DNA from: Pseudomonas yamanorum
GTDB lineage: Bacteria; Pseudomonadota; Gammaproteobacteria; Pseudomonadales; Pseudomonadaceae
Assembly: GCF_013386765.1 (NCBI RefSeq)
Contig: NZ_JACARE010000017.1
Location: forward strand, 173,550-237,549
Length of the DNA: 64,000 nt
Reading direction: 5' to 3'
Below the pieces are notes generated by a model, which was given only the letters and a program-made list of their open reading frames with translations, had not been told where the DNA came from and made no database searches. Positions 26,314-34,718 of the stretch are shown here, piece by piece; the first letter of the stretch is position 1, and every line of letters starts with the position of its first letter. Made by a program: the position numbers and the translations under genes.

Positions 26314-28605
26314 TTAGAAATGGAAACTGGTGGTCAACATGGCTGTGCGGCCTGCCGCCTGGTTGGCGAAGTGTGCGGCGAACGCCTTGTCGTAATAGGT
26401 CTTGTCGGTCAGGTTCTGCACGTTCAGTTGCAGGTCGACATTCTTGGTCAGCTTGTAGCTGGCCATCGCGTCGTAGCGGGTGTAGGACGGCACGTACACG
26501 GTGTTGCCTGCATCGCCATACACTTCGTCGACATAGAACGCACCGCCGCCGATGGTCAGCTTGGGTGTCACGTCATAAGTGGTCCAGAGGCTGAAGCTGT
26601 TCTTCGGCGTGTTGGGCATTTGGTTGCCCTTGCTGGAGCCGCTACTGATGACGCCGTTACGACCGTTCAACCCCGGGTCTACCAGTTCGCTTTTCAGGTA
26701 GCTGTAGCCGGCGAACACTTGCCAGTGATCGGTGAGCTTGCCGCTGGCGGACAACTCCAGGCCGTCGACGCGGGATTCACCGCCGTTTTCATAGGTCAGC
26801 GCGTCCACCAGGATCCGCGTGTTTTTCTTCTCGGTGCGGAACACTGCGGCGGTCAGGGACAGGCGATCATGGAACAGGTCCCACTTGGTGCCCAGCTCAT
26901 AGTTGACGGTTTCTTCCGGTTGCAGGTCGCTGGTGGCGGCCCCGGCAGACAGCGGGTTGCCGTCGGCGCCTTCACCCACCAGGCCGCCGGCAGGCGATGC
27001 CGAGGTGGCGTAGGAGGCGTAGATGCTGCCGTTTTCCGCTGGCTTCCAGACGAGGCCGGCCTGCCAGTTGAAGAACTGGCTGTCGTTCTTGATCTTGCTG
27101 CGGGCCTTGACGGTAGCGCTTGGCACCGCGTTGGTGTTGGCCACGGTGTCGAAGGTGTCGTAGCGCAGGCCGACGTTCAGCAGCCATTGCGGGTCCAGCT
27201 CGATGGTGTCGAACACGTAGGCCGCGCGGCTGGTGGCCTTGGTGTTGGTGCCGTTGTAGTTGCGCGTGATGCTGCTGTTCCACGGGTCGTTCGGGTTTGG
27301 ATTGCTCAACGATGTACAGCTGGGCGCGGTGCCGGGGTTGCACACTTGCGCGTTGTTGGAGGTGCCGAAGTTGTAGCCGCTGACACGGGTTTCTTCACCG
27401 GTGAATTCCAGGCCGGTGGAGTAAGAGTGCTTGAAGCCCAGGGCCTGGAAGCTGCCAAACAGGTCGGTCTGGTTGGTGGTGGTTTCGGTGGTGGACACGC
27501 GGGCGTTGGCGCGGCGCCATACGGTGCCGAACTGGCTGACGTTGCGCTTGCTGTCGTCCGGTTGTGTGAGGATGTAATCCTGCCCGGTGTTGCCATGGCG
27601 CAGGGTGTTTTTCAGCGTCATGTTCTCGTTCAGGTCGTGCTCGATGGAGAACGTACTGATGTCGGCGCGGGTCTTGCGGAAGTCGCGATCTTTCAGGCCG
27701 TAGAAGTTATTGCTGTCGCCGCCATCGGTGGGTTTGTCATGGCCGTGGGTAGCGGCGGTCGGCGAGCTGTAGCCATACGGAATCCCCGAATCCGGCAGGT
27801 CGTTGCTTTCCATGTGGTAGTAGCTGACGTTGACGCGGGTCGGTGTGCCCAGGCCGAAGGTCAGCGACGGCGCCACACCCCAACGGTCGTAGTTGACGGC
27901 GTCACGCCCGGCGACGTTCTGTTCGTGGCTCATCAGGTTCAGGCGGAAGGCCGCGCTGTCGAGGAACTGACGGTTGACGTCGAGCACGTAGCGGCGGGTC
28001 TGGTCGGAGCCGTAGGTGAAACCACCGTTGGTGAAGTCCCGCGCCTGTGGCGTCTTGCTCACCAGGTTGAGGCTGCCGCCGGCCGAACCGCGACCGCCGA
28101 AGGACGAGTTGGGGCCTTTGCTGACTTCGATGGATTCGATGTCGAAGATCTCACGGCTCTGGCCGCCAGTGTCGCGCACGCCGTCGAGGTAGGTATCGCC
28201 CTGGGCGTCGAAACCGCGAATGAACGGACGGTCGCCCTGAGGGTTGCCGCCTTCACCGGCGCCGAAGGTAATCCCCGGCACGGTGCGCAAGGCATCCTGC
28301 AGCGAGGTGGCGGCGGTGTCCTTGAGTACTTGTTGCGGCACGACTGTGACCGAGCGCGGGGTATCTACCAGCGGTGCGGTGTACTTCTGCGAGGAGGCTT
28401 TTTCGACCTGGTAGGACGTGCTGTCCTGTTCCTGGCCGGTGATGCTGGTGGCACCCAGGGAAATGCTGTTGCGCTCGCCTTTCTGCTCGGTGTCTTCAGC
28501 TGCTTGCGCCATTTGGGCGGCAGCACTGGCACTGATGGCAACGCCGATGGCCGAGGCCAGCAAACGCGGTGAACTGGCAGGTGTTTTTATCGAAGTGCGC
28601 GGCAT
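26314..28605 (-). CDS. piuA: TonB-dependent siderophore receptor (PiuA type)
   Basis: A 763-residue outer-membrane receptor. After a signal peptide ending near AQAAE there is a plug domain (VDTPRSVTVVPQQVLKDT through GSLNLVSKTPQARDF, roughly residues 75-215) and a 22-strand barrel ending in the aromatic STSFHF-type motif (TTSFHF). The ATG at 28605 has AAGGA seven bases upstream; the 17-codon upstream extension is rejected. It resembles the FiuA/PiuA group of catecholate or xenosiderophore receptors. Neighbouring piuC and a Fur box indicate iron control. The exact ligand cannot be told. Confidence 0.93.
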   Translation of the reverse strand: MPRTSIKTPASSPRLLASAIGVAISASAAAQMAQAAEDTEQKGERNSISLGATSITGQEQDSTSYQVEKASSQKYTAPLVDTPRSVTVVPQQVLKDTAATSLQDALRTVPGITFGAGEGGNPQGDRPFIRGFDAQGDTYLDGVRDTGGQSREIFDIESIEVSKGPNSSFGGRGSAGGSLNLVSKTPQARDFTNGGFTYGSDQTRRYVLDVNRQFLDSAAFRLNLMSHEQNVAGRDAVNYDRWGVAPSLTFGLGTPTRVNVSYYHMESNDLPDSGIPYGYSSPTAATHGHDKPTDGGDSNNFYGLKDRDFRKTRADISTFSIEHDLNENMTLKNTLRHGNTGQDYILTQPDDSKRNVSQFGTVWRRANARVSTTETTTNQTDLFGSFQALGFKHSYSTGLEFTGEETRVSGYNFGTSNNAQVCNPGTAPSCTSLSNPNPNDPWNSSITRNYNGTNTKATSRAAYVFDTIELDPQWLLNVGLRYDTFDTVANTNAVPSATVKARSKIKNDSQFFNWQAGLVWKPAENGSIYASYATSASPAGGLVGEGADGNPLSAGAATSDLQPEETVNYELGTKWDLFHDRLSLTAAVFRTEKKNTRILVDALTYENGGESRVDGLELSASGKLTDHWQVFAGYSYLKSELVDPGLNGRNGVISSGSSKGNQMPNTPKNSFSLWTTYDVTPKLTIGGGAFYVDEVYGDAGNTVYVPSYTRYDAMASYKLTKNVDLQLNVQNLTDKTYYDKAFAAHFANQAAGRTAMLTTSFHF

Positions 28606-28774
28606 GACAGTGTCCTTTCCCCAAGGAGTTGAGGCCGCGGAATATAGGGAGAACAAGACTTTATATCAATTGCGATACATTACTATTCGCACTGAATTTA
28701 CGTTCTTTACACTTTTTGCTTACGGTTTTTACTCTCTCGTTCGTCCTTTGGGCGGAGTAGGGTTGTACACAGTC

Positions 28775-28793
28775 AATAAGAATCACTACCATT
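28775..28793. promoter_or_regulatory. Probable Fur box in the piuA-piuC intergenic region
   Basis: The reverse strand reads AATGGTAGTGATTCTTATT, which agrees with the classic Fur pattern AATGATAATGATTCTCATT at about 16 of 19 positions by eye. It lies about 31 bases before the piuC start, in the region shared with divergent piuA. A second weaker AT-rich candidate lies near 28660-28700, closer to piuA. Confidence 0.7.
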
Positions 28794-28823
28794 GGCGCCT
28801 CACTGTTTTCAGGTAACGCCCTC

Positions 28824-29504
28824 ATGTTGCTGCACATTCCCGGCCTGTTCTCTCGCGAGGAAGTGCTGCGCATCCGCGAAGCCCTGGCGCACACCGAATG
28901 GGCCGACGGCAAAATCACTGCAGGGCATCAGTCGGCCAAGGCCAAACACAACCTGCAACTGCCGGAAGGCCACCCGCTTGCGAAGGAAATCGGCGCGGCG
29001 ATCCTTGAGCGCCTGTGGAAAAGCCCGCTCTTTATGTCAGCGGCGTTACCGCACAAGGTCATCCCGCCGTTGGTGAACTGTTACACCGCTGGCGGCAGTT
29101 TCGACTTCCATATCGACAACGCCGTGCGCCAGTCCAAGGGCAGCCACGAGCGAGTGCGCACCGACCTGTCCTCCACCGTGTTTTTCAGCGACCCCGACGA
29201 CTACGACGGCGGCGAGCTGGAAATCCAGGACACCTTCGGCTTGCAACGGGTCAAGTTGCCAGCAGGTGACATGGTGCTGTACCCCGGCTCCAGCCTGCAC
29301 AAGGTCAACGCCGTGACCCGTGGCGCGCGCTACGCCTCGTTTTTCTGGACCCAGAGCTTGGTGCGCGAAGACAGCCAGCGCACCTTGCTGTTCGAGATGG
29401 ACGGTGCGATCCAGCAGTTGAGCCGGGACGTGCCCGACCACCCGGCGCTGATCCAGCTCACCGGCACTTATCACAACCTGCTGCGCCGCTGGGTTGAGGT
29501 CTGA
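28824..29504 (+). CDS. piuC: Fe(II)/2-oxoglutarate-dependent PKHD-type hydroxylase (PiuC/YbiX)
   Basis: A 226-residue oxygenase of the PKHD hydroxylase family. Iron ligands are H96-x-D98 (FDFHIDNA) and H159 (SSLHKVNAV), with Arg169 likely to bind 2-oxoglutarate. Length and ligand positions match E. coli YbiX. The gene is iron-regulated and divergent from piuA; P. aeruginosa piuC is linked to susceptibility to siderophore-conjugated antibiotics, presumably through iron-uptake function. It ends two bases before the next gene. Confidence 0.93.
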   Translation: MLLHIPGLFSREEVLRIREALAHTEWADGKITAGHQSAKAKHNLQLPEGHPLAKEIGAAILERLWKSPLFMSAALPHKVIPPLVNCYTAGGSFDFHIDNAVRQSKGSHERVRTDLSSTVFFSDPDDYDGGELEIQDTFGLQRVKLPAGDMVLYPGSSLHKVNAVTRGARYASFFWTQSLVREDSQRTLLFEMDGAIQQLSRDVPDHPALIQLTGTYHNLLRRWVEV

Positions 29505-29506
29505 CC

Positions 29507-30259
29507 ATGGGCTTTTTATTGCGTCGAGAAGAAGTGCTCAACGTCGAGCAATTGCAGAGCATGCTCGACGATTCCCCGGTGCGCGCTGCCCAGGCGATTC
29601 TGATCGCGGCGAAGGAGGGCGTGGTGGATGCCCAGGCGCTGCTCGGGCAGATCCTGCTGGAAGGGCGTGGCATCGAGCGCGATGAAGCGCTGGCGGTGCG
29701 CTGGTTCCGCATTGCGGCCCAAGGCGGGCATCTGATGGCGCGTAATATGCTCGGGCGTTGCCTGGAGCATGGCTGGGGTTGCGAGGCGGATGCCGTGGCG
29801 GCGGCCCGGGAATATCGGCTGGCGGCGGAGGCCGGGCTGGATTGGGGCTTGTACAACTACGCCAACCTGCTGGCGACCGGACGCGGGGTTGCCGAGGATC
29901 AAGTCCTGGCGCTGGCGTGTTATCGACAGGCAGCGGAACTGGGCCATGCCAAGTCGATGAACCTGTTGGGGCGTTACCTGGAAGAAGGGCAGTTCTGCCC
30001 GAGGGATCTGGAGGCGGCGGTGGGGTGGTATCGCCGGTCAGCAGAAGGCGGGGATTTTCGCGGGCAGTTCAGTTATGCGGCGGTGTTGGCGGATCGCGGC
30101 CAGGTCGACGCGGCGCTGGAGTGGCTGCGCAAGGCGCTGGCGGGCGGGAATTTGAAGTTTTTGCGTGTGGCGCACAAGGCGTTGTCTGCCGCCAATGACC
30201 CGCAGATACGGGCGATGGCCGAGGCCTATCAGGATCGTGCTACGCAATTAAACCTGTAG
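29507..30259 (+). CDS. Sel1-repeat (TPR-like) protein
   Basis: A 250-residue soluble protein built of about five Sel1-like repeats of 36 residues. Recognisable units are AQALLGQILLEGRGIERDEALAVRWF (split at residues 45-70), AARNMLGRCLEHGWG, NYANLLATGRGV, NLLGRYLEEGQF and FSYAAVLADRG. Such repeats bind other proteins. It begins two bases after the piuC stop, so it belongs to the same iron-controlled transcript and corresponds to PA4516 by position. No catalytic motif is present. Confidence 0.87.
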   Translation: MGFLLRREEVLNVEQLQSMLDDSPVRAAQAILIAAKEGVVDAQALLGQILLEGRGIERDEALAVRWFRIAAQGGHLMARNMLGRCLEHGWGCEADAVAAAREYRLAAEAGLDWGLYNYANLLATGRGVAEDQVLALACYRQAAELGHAKSMNLLGRYLEEGQFCPRDLEAAVGWYRRSAEGGDFRGQFSYAAVLADRGQVDAALEWLRKALAGGNLKFLRVAHKALSAANDPQIRAMAEAYQDRATQLNL

Positions 30260-30337
30260 GAGCCGGCTTGCCGGCGATGAGGCCCGAACGATCAATGTGA
30301 TCTCAAGGGCCCTATCGCCGGCAAGCCGGCTCCTACA
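30255..30337. repeat. REPIN-type inverted repeat (TGTAGGAGCCGGCTTGCCGGCGAT family)
   Basis: Arms TGTAGGAGCCGGCTTGCCGG and reverse complement flank a spacer of about 35 bases between the convergent Sel1-repeat gene and speC. It overlaps the last codons of the former and probably serves as a shared 3' structure. Confidence 0.85.
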
Positions 30338-30345
30338 AGGGGGGC

Positions 30346-31509
30346 TTACAGGTAGAACGATTTCAGCGGCGGGAAGCCATTGAATTCAACTGCGCTGTAG
30401 CTGGTGGTGTACGCACCGGTAGACAACCAGTACATCCGGTCACCAATCGCCAGGTTCAGCGGCAGGCCGTACTTGTAGTTCTCGTACATGATGTCGGCGC
30501 TGTCGCAGGTGGGGCCGGCGATGACCACTTCTTCCATCTCGCCTTTCTTCTCGGTCCAGATCGGGAACTTGATGGCTTCGTCCATGGTTTCGATCAGGCC
30601 GGAGAATTTGCCCACGTCGGTGTATACCCAACGCTCGACGGCGGTACGGGATTTGCGCGCAACCAATACCACTTCACTCACCAGAATGCCGGCGTTGGCG
30701 ATCAACGAACGGCCCGGTTCCAGGATGATTTCCGGCAGGTCGTCACCGAAATCTTCCTTGAGGAAGCGGATGATTTCCTCGGCGTAGGTTTCCAGGCTGT
30801 TGGTGCGGGTGATGTAGTTGGCCGGGAAGCCGCCGCCCATGTTGATCAGCTTCAGGTGGATGCCGTCTTCTTCCTTCAGGCGCTCGAAGATCACTTTGAC
30901 CTTGGCGATCGCCGCGTCCCACACGCTGATGTCACGCTGTTGCGAGCCGACGTGGAAGGAGATGCCGTAAGGCACCAGGCCCAGGTCGCGGGCCAGGATC
31001 AGCAGGTCCATGGCCATGTCGGTCTGGCAGCCGAATTTGCGCGACAGCGGCCAGTCGGCCGTGGTCGAGCCTTCGGTGAGGATACGCACGTACACTTTCG
31101 AACCCGGCGCGGCCTTGGCGATGTTGCGCAGGTCGGCTTCGGAGTCGGTGGAGAACAGGCGCACGCCCTTCTCGTAGAAGTAGCGGATGTCCTTGGATTT
31201 CTTGATGGTGTTGCCGTAGCTGATACGGTCGGGGCTGACGCCGCGGTCCATGACCTTGTCCAGCTCGTAGATCGACGCGATGTCGAAGCTCGAGCCTTTA
31301 TCCTTGAGCAGGTCGATGATCTCGACGGCCGGGTTGGCCTTGACGGCGTAGTACACCTTGGCGAATTCGAAACCGGCGCGCAGGTCATCGTAGGCCTGGC
31401 TGATCATCGCGGTGTCGATCACCACGAACGGGGTTTCCTGGGTATCGGCGAACGCCTTCATTTTGTCAAAAGTGGCGCGCGCGAAATAGTCTTCGACCTG
31501 GATCGACAT
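30346..31509 (-). CDS. speC: Ornithine decarboxylase (PLP fold III)
   Basis: A 387-residue alanine-racemase-fold decarboxylase that makes putrescine from ornithine. The PLP lysine is K57 in YYAVKANP. Other motifs are the glycine-rich NMGGGFPA, EPGRSLIANAG and the active-site C335-D336 in GPTCDSAD. Length equals P. aeruginosa SpeC as I recall it. ATG 31509 has AGGAG eight bases upstream; an in-frame ATG at 31602 would add 31 residues of leader and is rejected. Some family members also accept lysine. The long structured leader suggests attenuation. Confidence 0.93.
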   Translation of the reverse strand: MSIQVEDYFARATFDKMKAFADTQETPFVVIDTAMISQAYDDLRAGFEFAKVYYAVKANPAVEIIDLLKDKGSSFDIASIYELDKVMDRGVSPDRISYGNTIKKSKDIRYFYEKGVRLFSTDSEADLRNIAKAAPGSKVYVRILTEGSTTADWPLSRKFGCQTDMAMDLLILARDLGLVPYGISFHVGSQQRDISVWDAAIAKVKVIFERLKEEDGIHLKLINMGGGFPANYITRTNSLETYAEEIIRFLKEDFGDDLPEIILEPGRSLIANAGILVSEVVLVARKSRTAVERWVYTDVGKFSGLIETMDEAIKFPIWTEKKGEMEEVVIAGPTCDSADIMYENYKYGLPLNLAIGDRMYWLSTGAYTTSYSAVEFNGFPPLKSFYL

Positions 31510-31540
31510 GCTGGGAACTCCTACTGGCAAACTAGATTGA

Positions 31541-31696
31541 TCAATGGGTGCAAATGAACGTCCTCCGTATCCCCACTTTGGTTCGCCTACTTCCCAAGGC
31601 ATGTCGCCGAAAGCAAAAAGGCCATGGGATCAACCGCTTCCCTTGGCCTTGCTGTCTCGTCGTCAGTACTTGAGCCGGATGGATCGTTTCCAGCAT
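31541..31696 (-). other. Possible leader ORF in the speC 5' region
   Basis: An ATG at 31694-31696, just after the predicted speC transcription start, opens a 51-codon frame ending at TGA 31541-31543, 31 bases before the speC ATG. It reads through the terminator hairpin. The last residues include FRRHALGSRR and GIRRTFICTH, which are Arg-rich. There is no obvious ribosome-binding site, so translation is uncertain. Ornithine-sensing leader peptides are known for speF in enterobacteria, which is why this is listed. Confidence 0.3.
31611..31650 (-). terminator. Intrinsic terminator within the speC leader
   Basis: On the minus strand AAGGCCAAGGGA and TCCCATGGCCTT form a 12-pair stem (one T-T mismatch) with a nine-base loop, followed by TTTTTGCTTT. 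It lies about 110 bases before the speC start and downstream of a good sigma-70 promoter, so it would stop speC transcription unless relieved. It could also end transcripts from the osmoprotectant operon. Confidence 0.75.
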
Positions 31697-31711
31697 GGAC
31701 GTTCGGCGCGA

Positions 31712-31740
31712 ACTTTAGGACGTGAGGGGCTATAGATCAA
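31712..31740 (-). promoter_or_regulatory. Sigma-70-like promoter of speC
   Basis: On the minus strand TTGATC (31740-31735) and TAAAGT (31717-31712) are separated by exactly 17 bases. Transcription would start near 31705, giving a leader of about 195 bases that contains the terminator and the possible leader ORF. Confidence 0.6.
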
Positions 31741-31864
31741 CTAAAAATGTCGCGTTTTTGCACGCGTTCGTCGTGAGGCCGCGTGCAGCTACTTATGTAA
31801 CCGACCGGTGTGACGGATTGATGTTCCCCCAGGAGTGTTATTCGAGGGGAATTTGGAGCGCTTT

Positions 31865-31977
31865 TGTGGCGAGGGAGCTTGCTGTGGCGAGGGAGCTTGC
31901 TCCCGCTGGAGTGCGTAGCGCTCCCGGCTTTTTTGGGGCTGCTGCGCAGCCCAACGGGAGCAAGCTCCCTCGCCACA
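31865..31977. repeat. REPIN-type inverted repeat with a tandemly duplicated arm end
   Basis: Same family as 6653-6747. The left arm carries an exact tandem copy of TGTGGCGAGGGAGCTTGC at 31865-31882 and 31883-31900; the right arm has a single CGCCACA end at 31971-31977. It lies just after the end of the osmoprotectant ATPase gene. The 31510-31985 interval otherwise holds the speC leader and promoter. Confidence 0.85.
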
Positions 31978-31985
31978 GAAGTCAA

Positions 31986-33143
31986 TCAGGCCAGTGCTGT
32001 CTCGGCAGGCGACACGATACTGGTCTTGCCCCCACGGGACTTACCGGAACTCAGGTACTCGGCAATCGACTCCTGGGTCACTTCCCCCAGGAACACCCGC
32101 TCCGCATCCATCACCGGCAACCACGAGCGGTTGAACTCGTACATGCGCGACAGCAGGATGCGCAAATGCTCGTCGTACGCCGCCGTGGCGTTGAACTCGC
32201 GCAGGTACTGGCCGCAGGTGCCAGTCTGACGGTGCAGGTCGCGACGTCGCACATAACCCAGTGCCTTGTTCTCGGCATCGGTGACCACCACGTAGCGACG
32301 GTCGAGTTCGTCCATCTGCTCCAGGGCATCTGCCACCGGCGTTTCCGGGCTGACGGACGGTGCGTTGTCCGCCGCATCCTCGGCCTTCACCAGCAACAGG
32401 CGCTTGAGGGTGCTGTCCTGGCCCACGAAGTTGCTGACGAATTCATCGGCAGGGTGGGCCAGCAGGGTGTCCGGGTGATCGATCTGCAGCAGCTTGCCGG
32501 CGCGGAAGATCGCGATCTTGTCACCCAGCTTGATGGCTTCGTCGATGTCGTGGCTGACCATGATCACGGTCTTGTTCAGCGCGCGTTGCATCTCGAAGAA
32601 CTCGTTCTGGATCATCTCGCGGTTGATCGGGTCGACCGCACCGAACGGCTCATCCATCAGCAGCAACGGTGCATCGGCCGCCAGGGCGCGGATCACGCCG
32701 ATCCGCTGTTGCTGGCCACCGGACAGTTCACGCGGGTAGCGATGCAGGTACTGCTTGGGCTCCAGCTTGATCATGCTCATCAATTCGCGGGCGCGGTCGT
32801 GGCATTTCTGCTTGTCCCAGCCCAGCAGCTTGGGCACGACAACGATGTTCTCCTCGATGGTCATGTTCGGGAACAGGCCGATCTGCTGGATCACGTAGCC
32901 GATGTTGCGACGCAGGGTCACTTCGTCGAGGTCGGTGGTGTCTTCGCCGTTGATCAGGATCTTGCCCGAGGTCGGCTTGATCAGGCGGTTGATCATCTTC
33001 AGCGTGGTGCTCTTGCCGCAGCCCGACGGGCCGAGGAATACGCAAATTTCGCCTTCGTTGACGGTCAGGCTTACGGAATCAACGGCGGTAATGGTCTTGC
33101 CGTTGCTTTGGAAGGTCTTGGTCAGGTTTTGAAGTTCGATCAT
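31986..33143 (-). CDS. Osmoprotectant ABC transporter ATPase with CBS domains (OpuCA/YehX type)
   Basis: A 385-residue ATPase of the glycine betaine/choline/carnitine importer family. Walker A is GPSGCGKST (near residues 36-44), signature LSGGQQQRIGV, Walker B LLLMDEPFGAVD, and switch His in VSHDIDEA. Two CBS domains occupy about residues 255-370 and are known ionic-strength sensors in OpuA-type systems. ATG 33143 overlaps the stop of the upstream permease (ATGA). It is the last gene of a permease-binding protein-permease-ATPase operon. Confidence 0.9.
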   Translation of the reverse strand: MIELQNLTKTFQSNGKTITAVDSVSLTVNEGEICVFLGPSGCGKSTTLKMINRLIKPTSGKILINGEDTTDLDEVTLRRNIGYVIQQIGLFPNMTIEENIVVVPKLLGWDKQKCHDRARELMSMIKLEPKQYLHRYPRELSGGQQQRIGVIRALAADAPLLLMDEPFGAVDPINREMIQNEFFEMQRALNKTVIMVSHDIDEAIKLGDKIAIFRAGKLLQIDHPDTLLAHPADEFVSNFVGQDSTLKRLLLVKAEDAADNAPSVSPETPVADALEQMDELDRRYVVVTDAENKALGYVRRRDLHRQTGTCGQYLREFNATAAYDEHLRILLSRMYEFNRSWLPVMDAERVFLGEVTQESIAEYLSSGKSRGGKTSIVSPAETALA

Positions 33144-33793
33144 TTGAGCAGTCCTTTTGGAGTCAGCGTGCGTTGCAGCCATTGCAGAAGCAGGTCGGCG
33201 AAGATGGCCAGGAGACTGACCAGCACGGCGCCAACGATCAGCATCGACATGTCGCTGCGGCTGATGGAAGCCAGAATAAGTACACCCAGGCCACCGGCGC
33301 CGATGGTGGCGGCGATGGTCATCACACCAATGTTCATGACGACGGCGGTGCGCACACCGGCGAGGATCACCGGTACGGCAATCGGCAGCTCGACCATGCG
33401 CAGGCGCTGGCCGAAGGTCATGCCGATGCCTTTGGCGGCTTCGCGGATGCCCGGCTCAACGCCGGTGAGGGCGAGGTAGGTGTTACGCATGATGGGCAGC
33501 AGGGAGTAGAGGAACACGGCGGTGATCGCCGGCATCGGCCCCAGGCCCTGGCCAAACTTGGAGTAGAACGGCAGCAGCAGGCCGAACAAGGCAATCGACG
33601 GCACGGTGAGCAGCACCGTGGCGCTGGCTTGCAACGGGCCGGCGAGTGTCGGGAAGCGGGTCATCAGCACGCCCAGGGGCACGCCCACGACGATTGCCAG
33701 GATCACGGCAATGCCGACCAGGGTGATGTGCTGCCAGGTCAGGTGCAGGACTTGGGCCCAATCAAGATGGGAAAAGGCGTTCAGGAATTCCAT
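33140..33793 (-). CDS. Osmoprotectant ABC transporter permease
   Basis: A 217-residue inner-membrane permease with five to six helices and the binding-protein-dependent transport signature around GIREAAKGIGMTFGQRLRMVELPIAVPVILAG (near residues 125-155, the coupling loop). It pairs with the permease at 34719-35435 to form a heterodimeric channel. Its end overlaps the ATPase gene by four bases. It resembles OpuCB/OpuCD or YehW/YehY; which one cannot be fixed from sequence alone. Confidence 0.88.
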   Translation of the reverse strand: MEFLNAFSHLDWAQVLHLTWQHITLVGIAVILAIVVGVPLGVLMTRFPTLAGPLQASATVLLTVPSIALFGLLLPFYSKFGQGLGPMPAITAVFLYSLLPIMRNTYLALTGVEPGIREAAKGIGMTFGQRLRMVELPIAVPVILAGVRTAVVMNIGVMTIAATIGAGGLGVLILASISRSDMSMLIVGAVLVSLLAIFADLLLQWLQRTLTPKGLLK

Positions 33794-33804
33794 GTCTTCT
33801 CCTC

Positions 33805-34698
33805 TTAGTTGATCGGATGCTGGCGCAGGAAATCTGCGGCCACGGCGGACGGGCTTTCATGGTCGACGTCGACCCGCGCGTTCAGCTGGCGCATGGTTTC
33901 GTTGTCGAACAGCGCGGCCAGCGGTTTCAGGTCGGCGGCCAATTCAGGGTGGGCGTCGAGATAAACCTGACGCACCACAGGCGCTGCGGTGTAGTCCGGG
34001 AAGTAATGCTTGTCGTCCTCCAGCAGCTTCAATTTGAAGGCGTTCAGGCGACCGTCGGTGGTGTAGACCAAACCGGCAAACACCTGGCCATTACGCAGCG
34101 CGGTGTACACCAGGCCGGCGTCCATCTGCCGGGTGTTCTTGCGGGTCAGGTTCATTTCGTAGAGCTTGACCATGCCGGCCATGCCGTCGGAACGGTTGGC
34201 GAACTCGGTGTCGAGGGCCACCAGGCGCGTGCCCTTGGTTTTCTCGGCGAGGGCCGTGGTCAGGTCGCTGATGCTGTTGATCTGCGGGAATTCCTTGGCC
34301 ACGTTCTCTGGCAGCGCCAGGGCGTAGGTGTTGCTGAATTTCGACGGGGAGAGCCAGACCAGGCCTTTTTTCGCGTCGAGTTCTTTCACCCGGGCGTAGG
34401 ACTGTTCGCTGTCGAGTTTCTCGTCGACGTGGTTATAGGCCACCAGCGACACGCCGGTGTATTCCCAGATCAGGTCCAACTGCCCGCTTTCCTGGGCACT
34501 GCGCGCCAGGTTGCTGCCCAGGCCGCCGGTCACACGGGTGTCGTAACCCTTGGTGCGCAGGTACTGGGAAGTGATTTCGGCGAGCAGGGTCTGTTCGGTG
34601 AACACTCGGGCGCCGATGCGGATGACCGGTTTTTCAGCGGCTTGTGCAAATCCTGCGAACAGCAGGACGCAGCTCAATATCAATGTCAGTTTTTTCAT
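33805..34698 (-). CDS. Osmoprotectant-binding periplasmic protein (OpuCC/YehZ type)
   Basis: A 297-residue substrate-binding protein with a cleavable signal peptide (MKKLTLILSCVLLFAGFAQA) and the OpuAC-family fold: VIRIGARVFTEQTLLAEITSQYL, DLIWEYTGVSLVAYN, NRSDGMAGMVKLYEMN. This subfamily binds quaternary ammonium solutes such as glycine betaine or choline; the exact ligand is not deducible. ATG 34698 has AAGGA upstream. No lipobox is present, so it is probably freely periplasmic. Confidence 0.9.
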   Translation of the reverse strand: MKKLTLILSCVLLFAGFAQAAEKPVIRIGARVFTEQTLLAEITSQYLRTKGYDTRVTGGLGSNLARSAQESGQLDLIWEYTGVSLVAYNHVDEKLDSEQSYARVKELDAKKGLVWLSPSKFSNTYALALPENVAKEFPQINSISDLTTALAEKTKGTRLVALDTEFANRSDGMAGMVKLYEMNLTRKNTRQMDAGLVYTALRNGQVFAGLVYTTDGRLNAFKLKLLEDDKHYFPDYTAAPVVRQVYLDAHPELAADLKPLAALFDNETMRQLNARVDVDHESPSAVAADFLRQHPIN

Positions 34699-34718
34699 GT
34701 GATTTCCTTTGCCAAGCC

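Noticed and set aside
25618-28572. 984-residue open frame on the plus strand
   Set aside because: It lies antisense across piuB and piuA, has biased composition (Val, Gly, Ala, His runs) and no domain pattern. Long antisense frames are common in GC-rich genes.
31510-31602. Longer speC start at the in-frame ATG 31602
   Set aside because: The extra 31 residues lack family similarity, and ATG 31509 has a strong AGGAG at proper distance.
31722-33479. 585-residue open frame on the plus strand over a REPIN and the osmoprotectant ATPase
   Set aside because: It begins in repeat sequence and continues antisense to a clear ATPase gene. No domain is visible.
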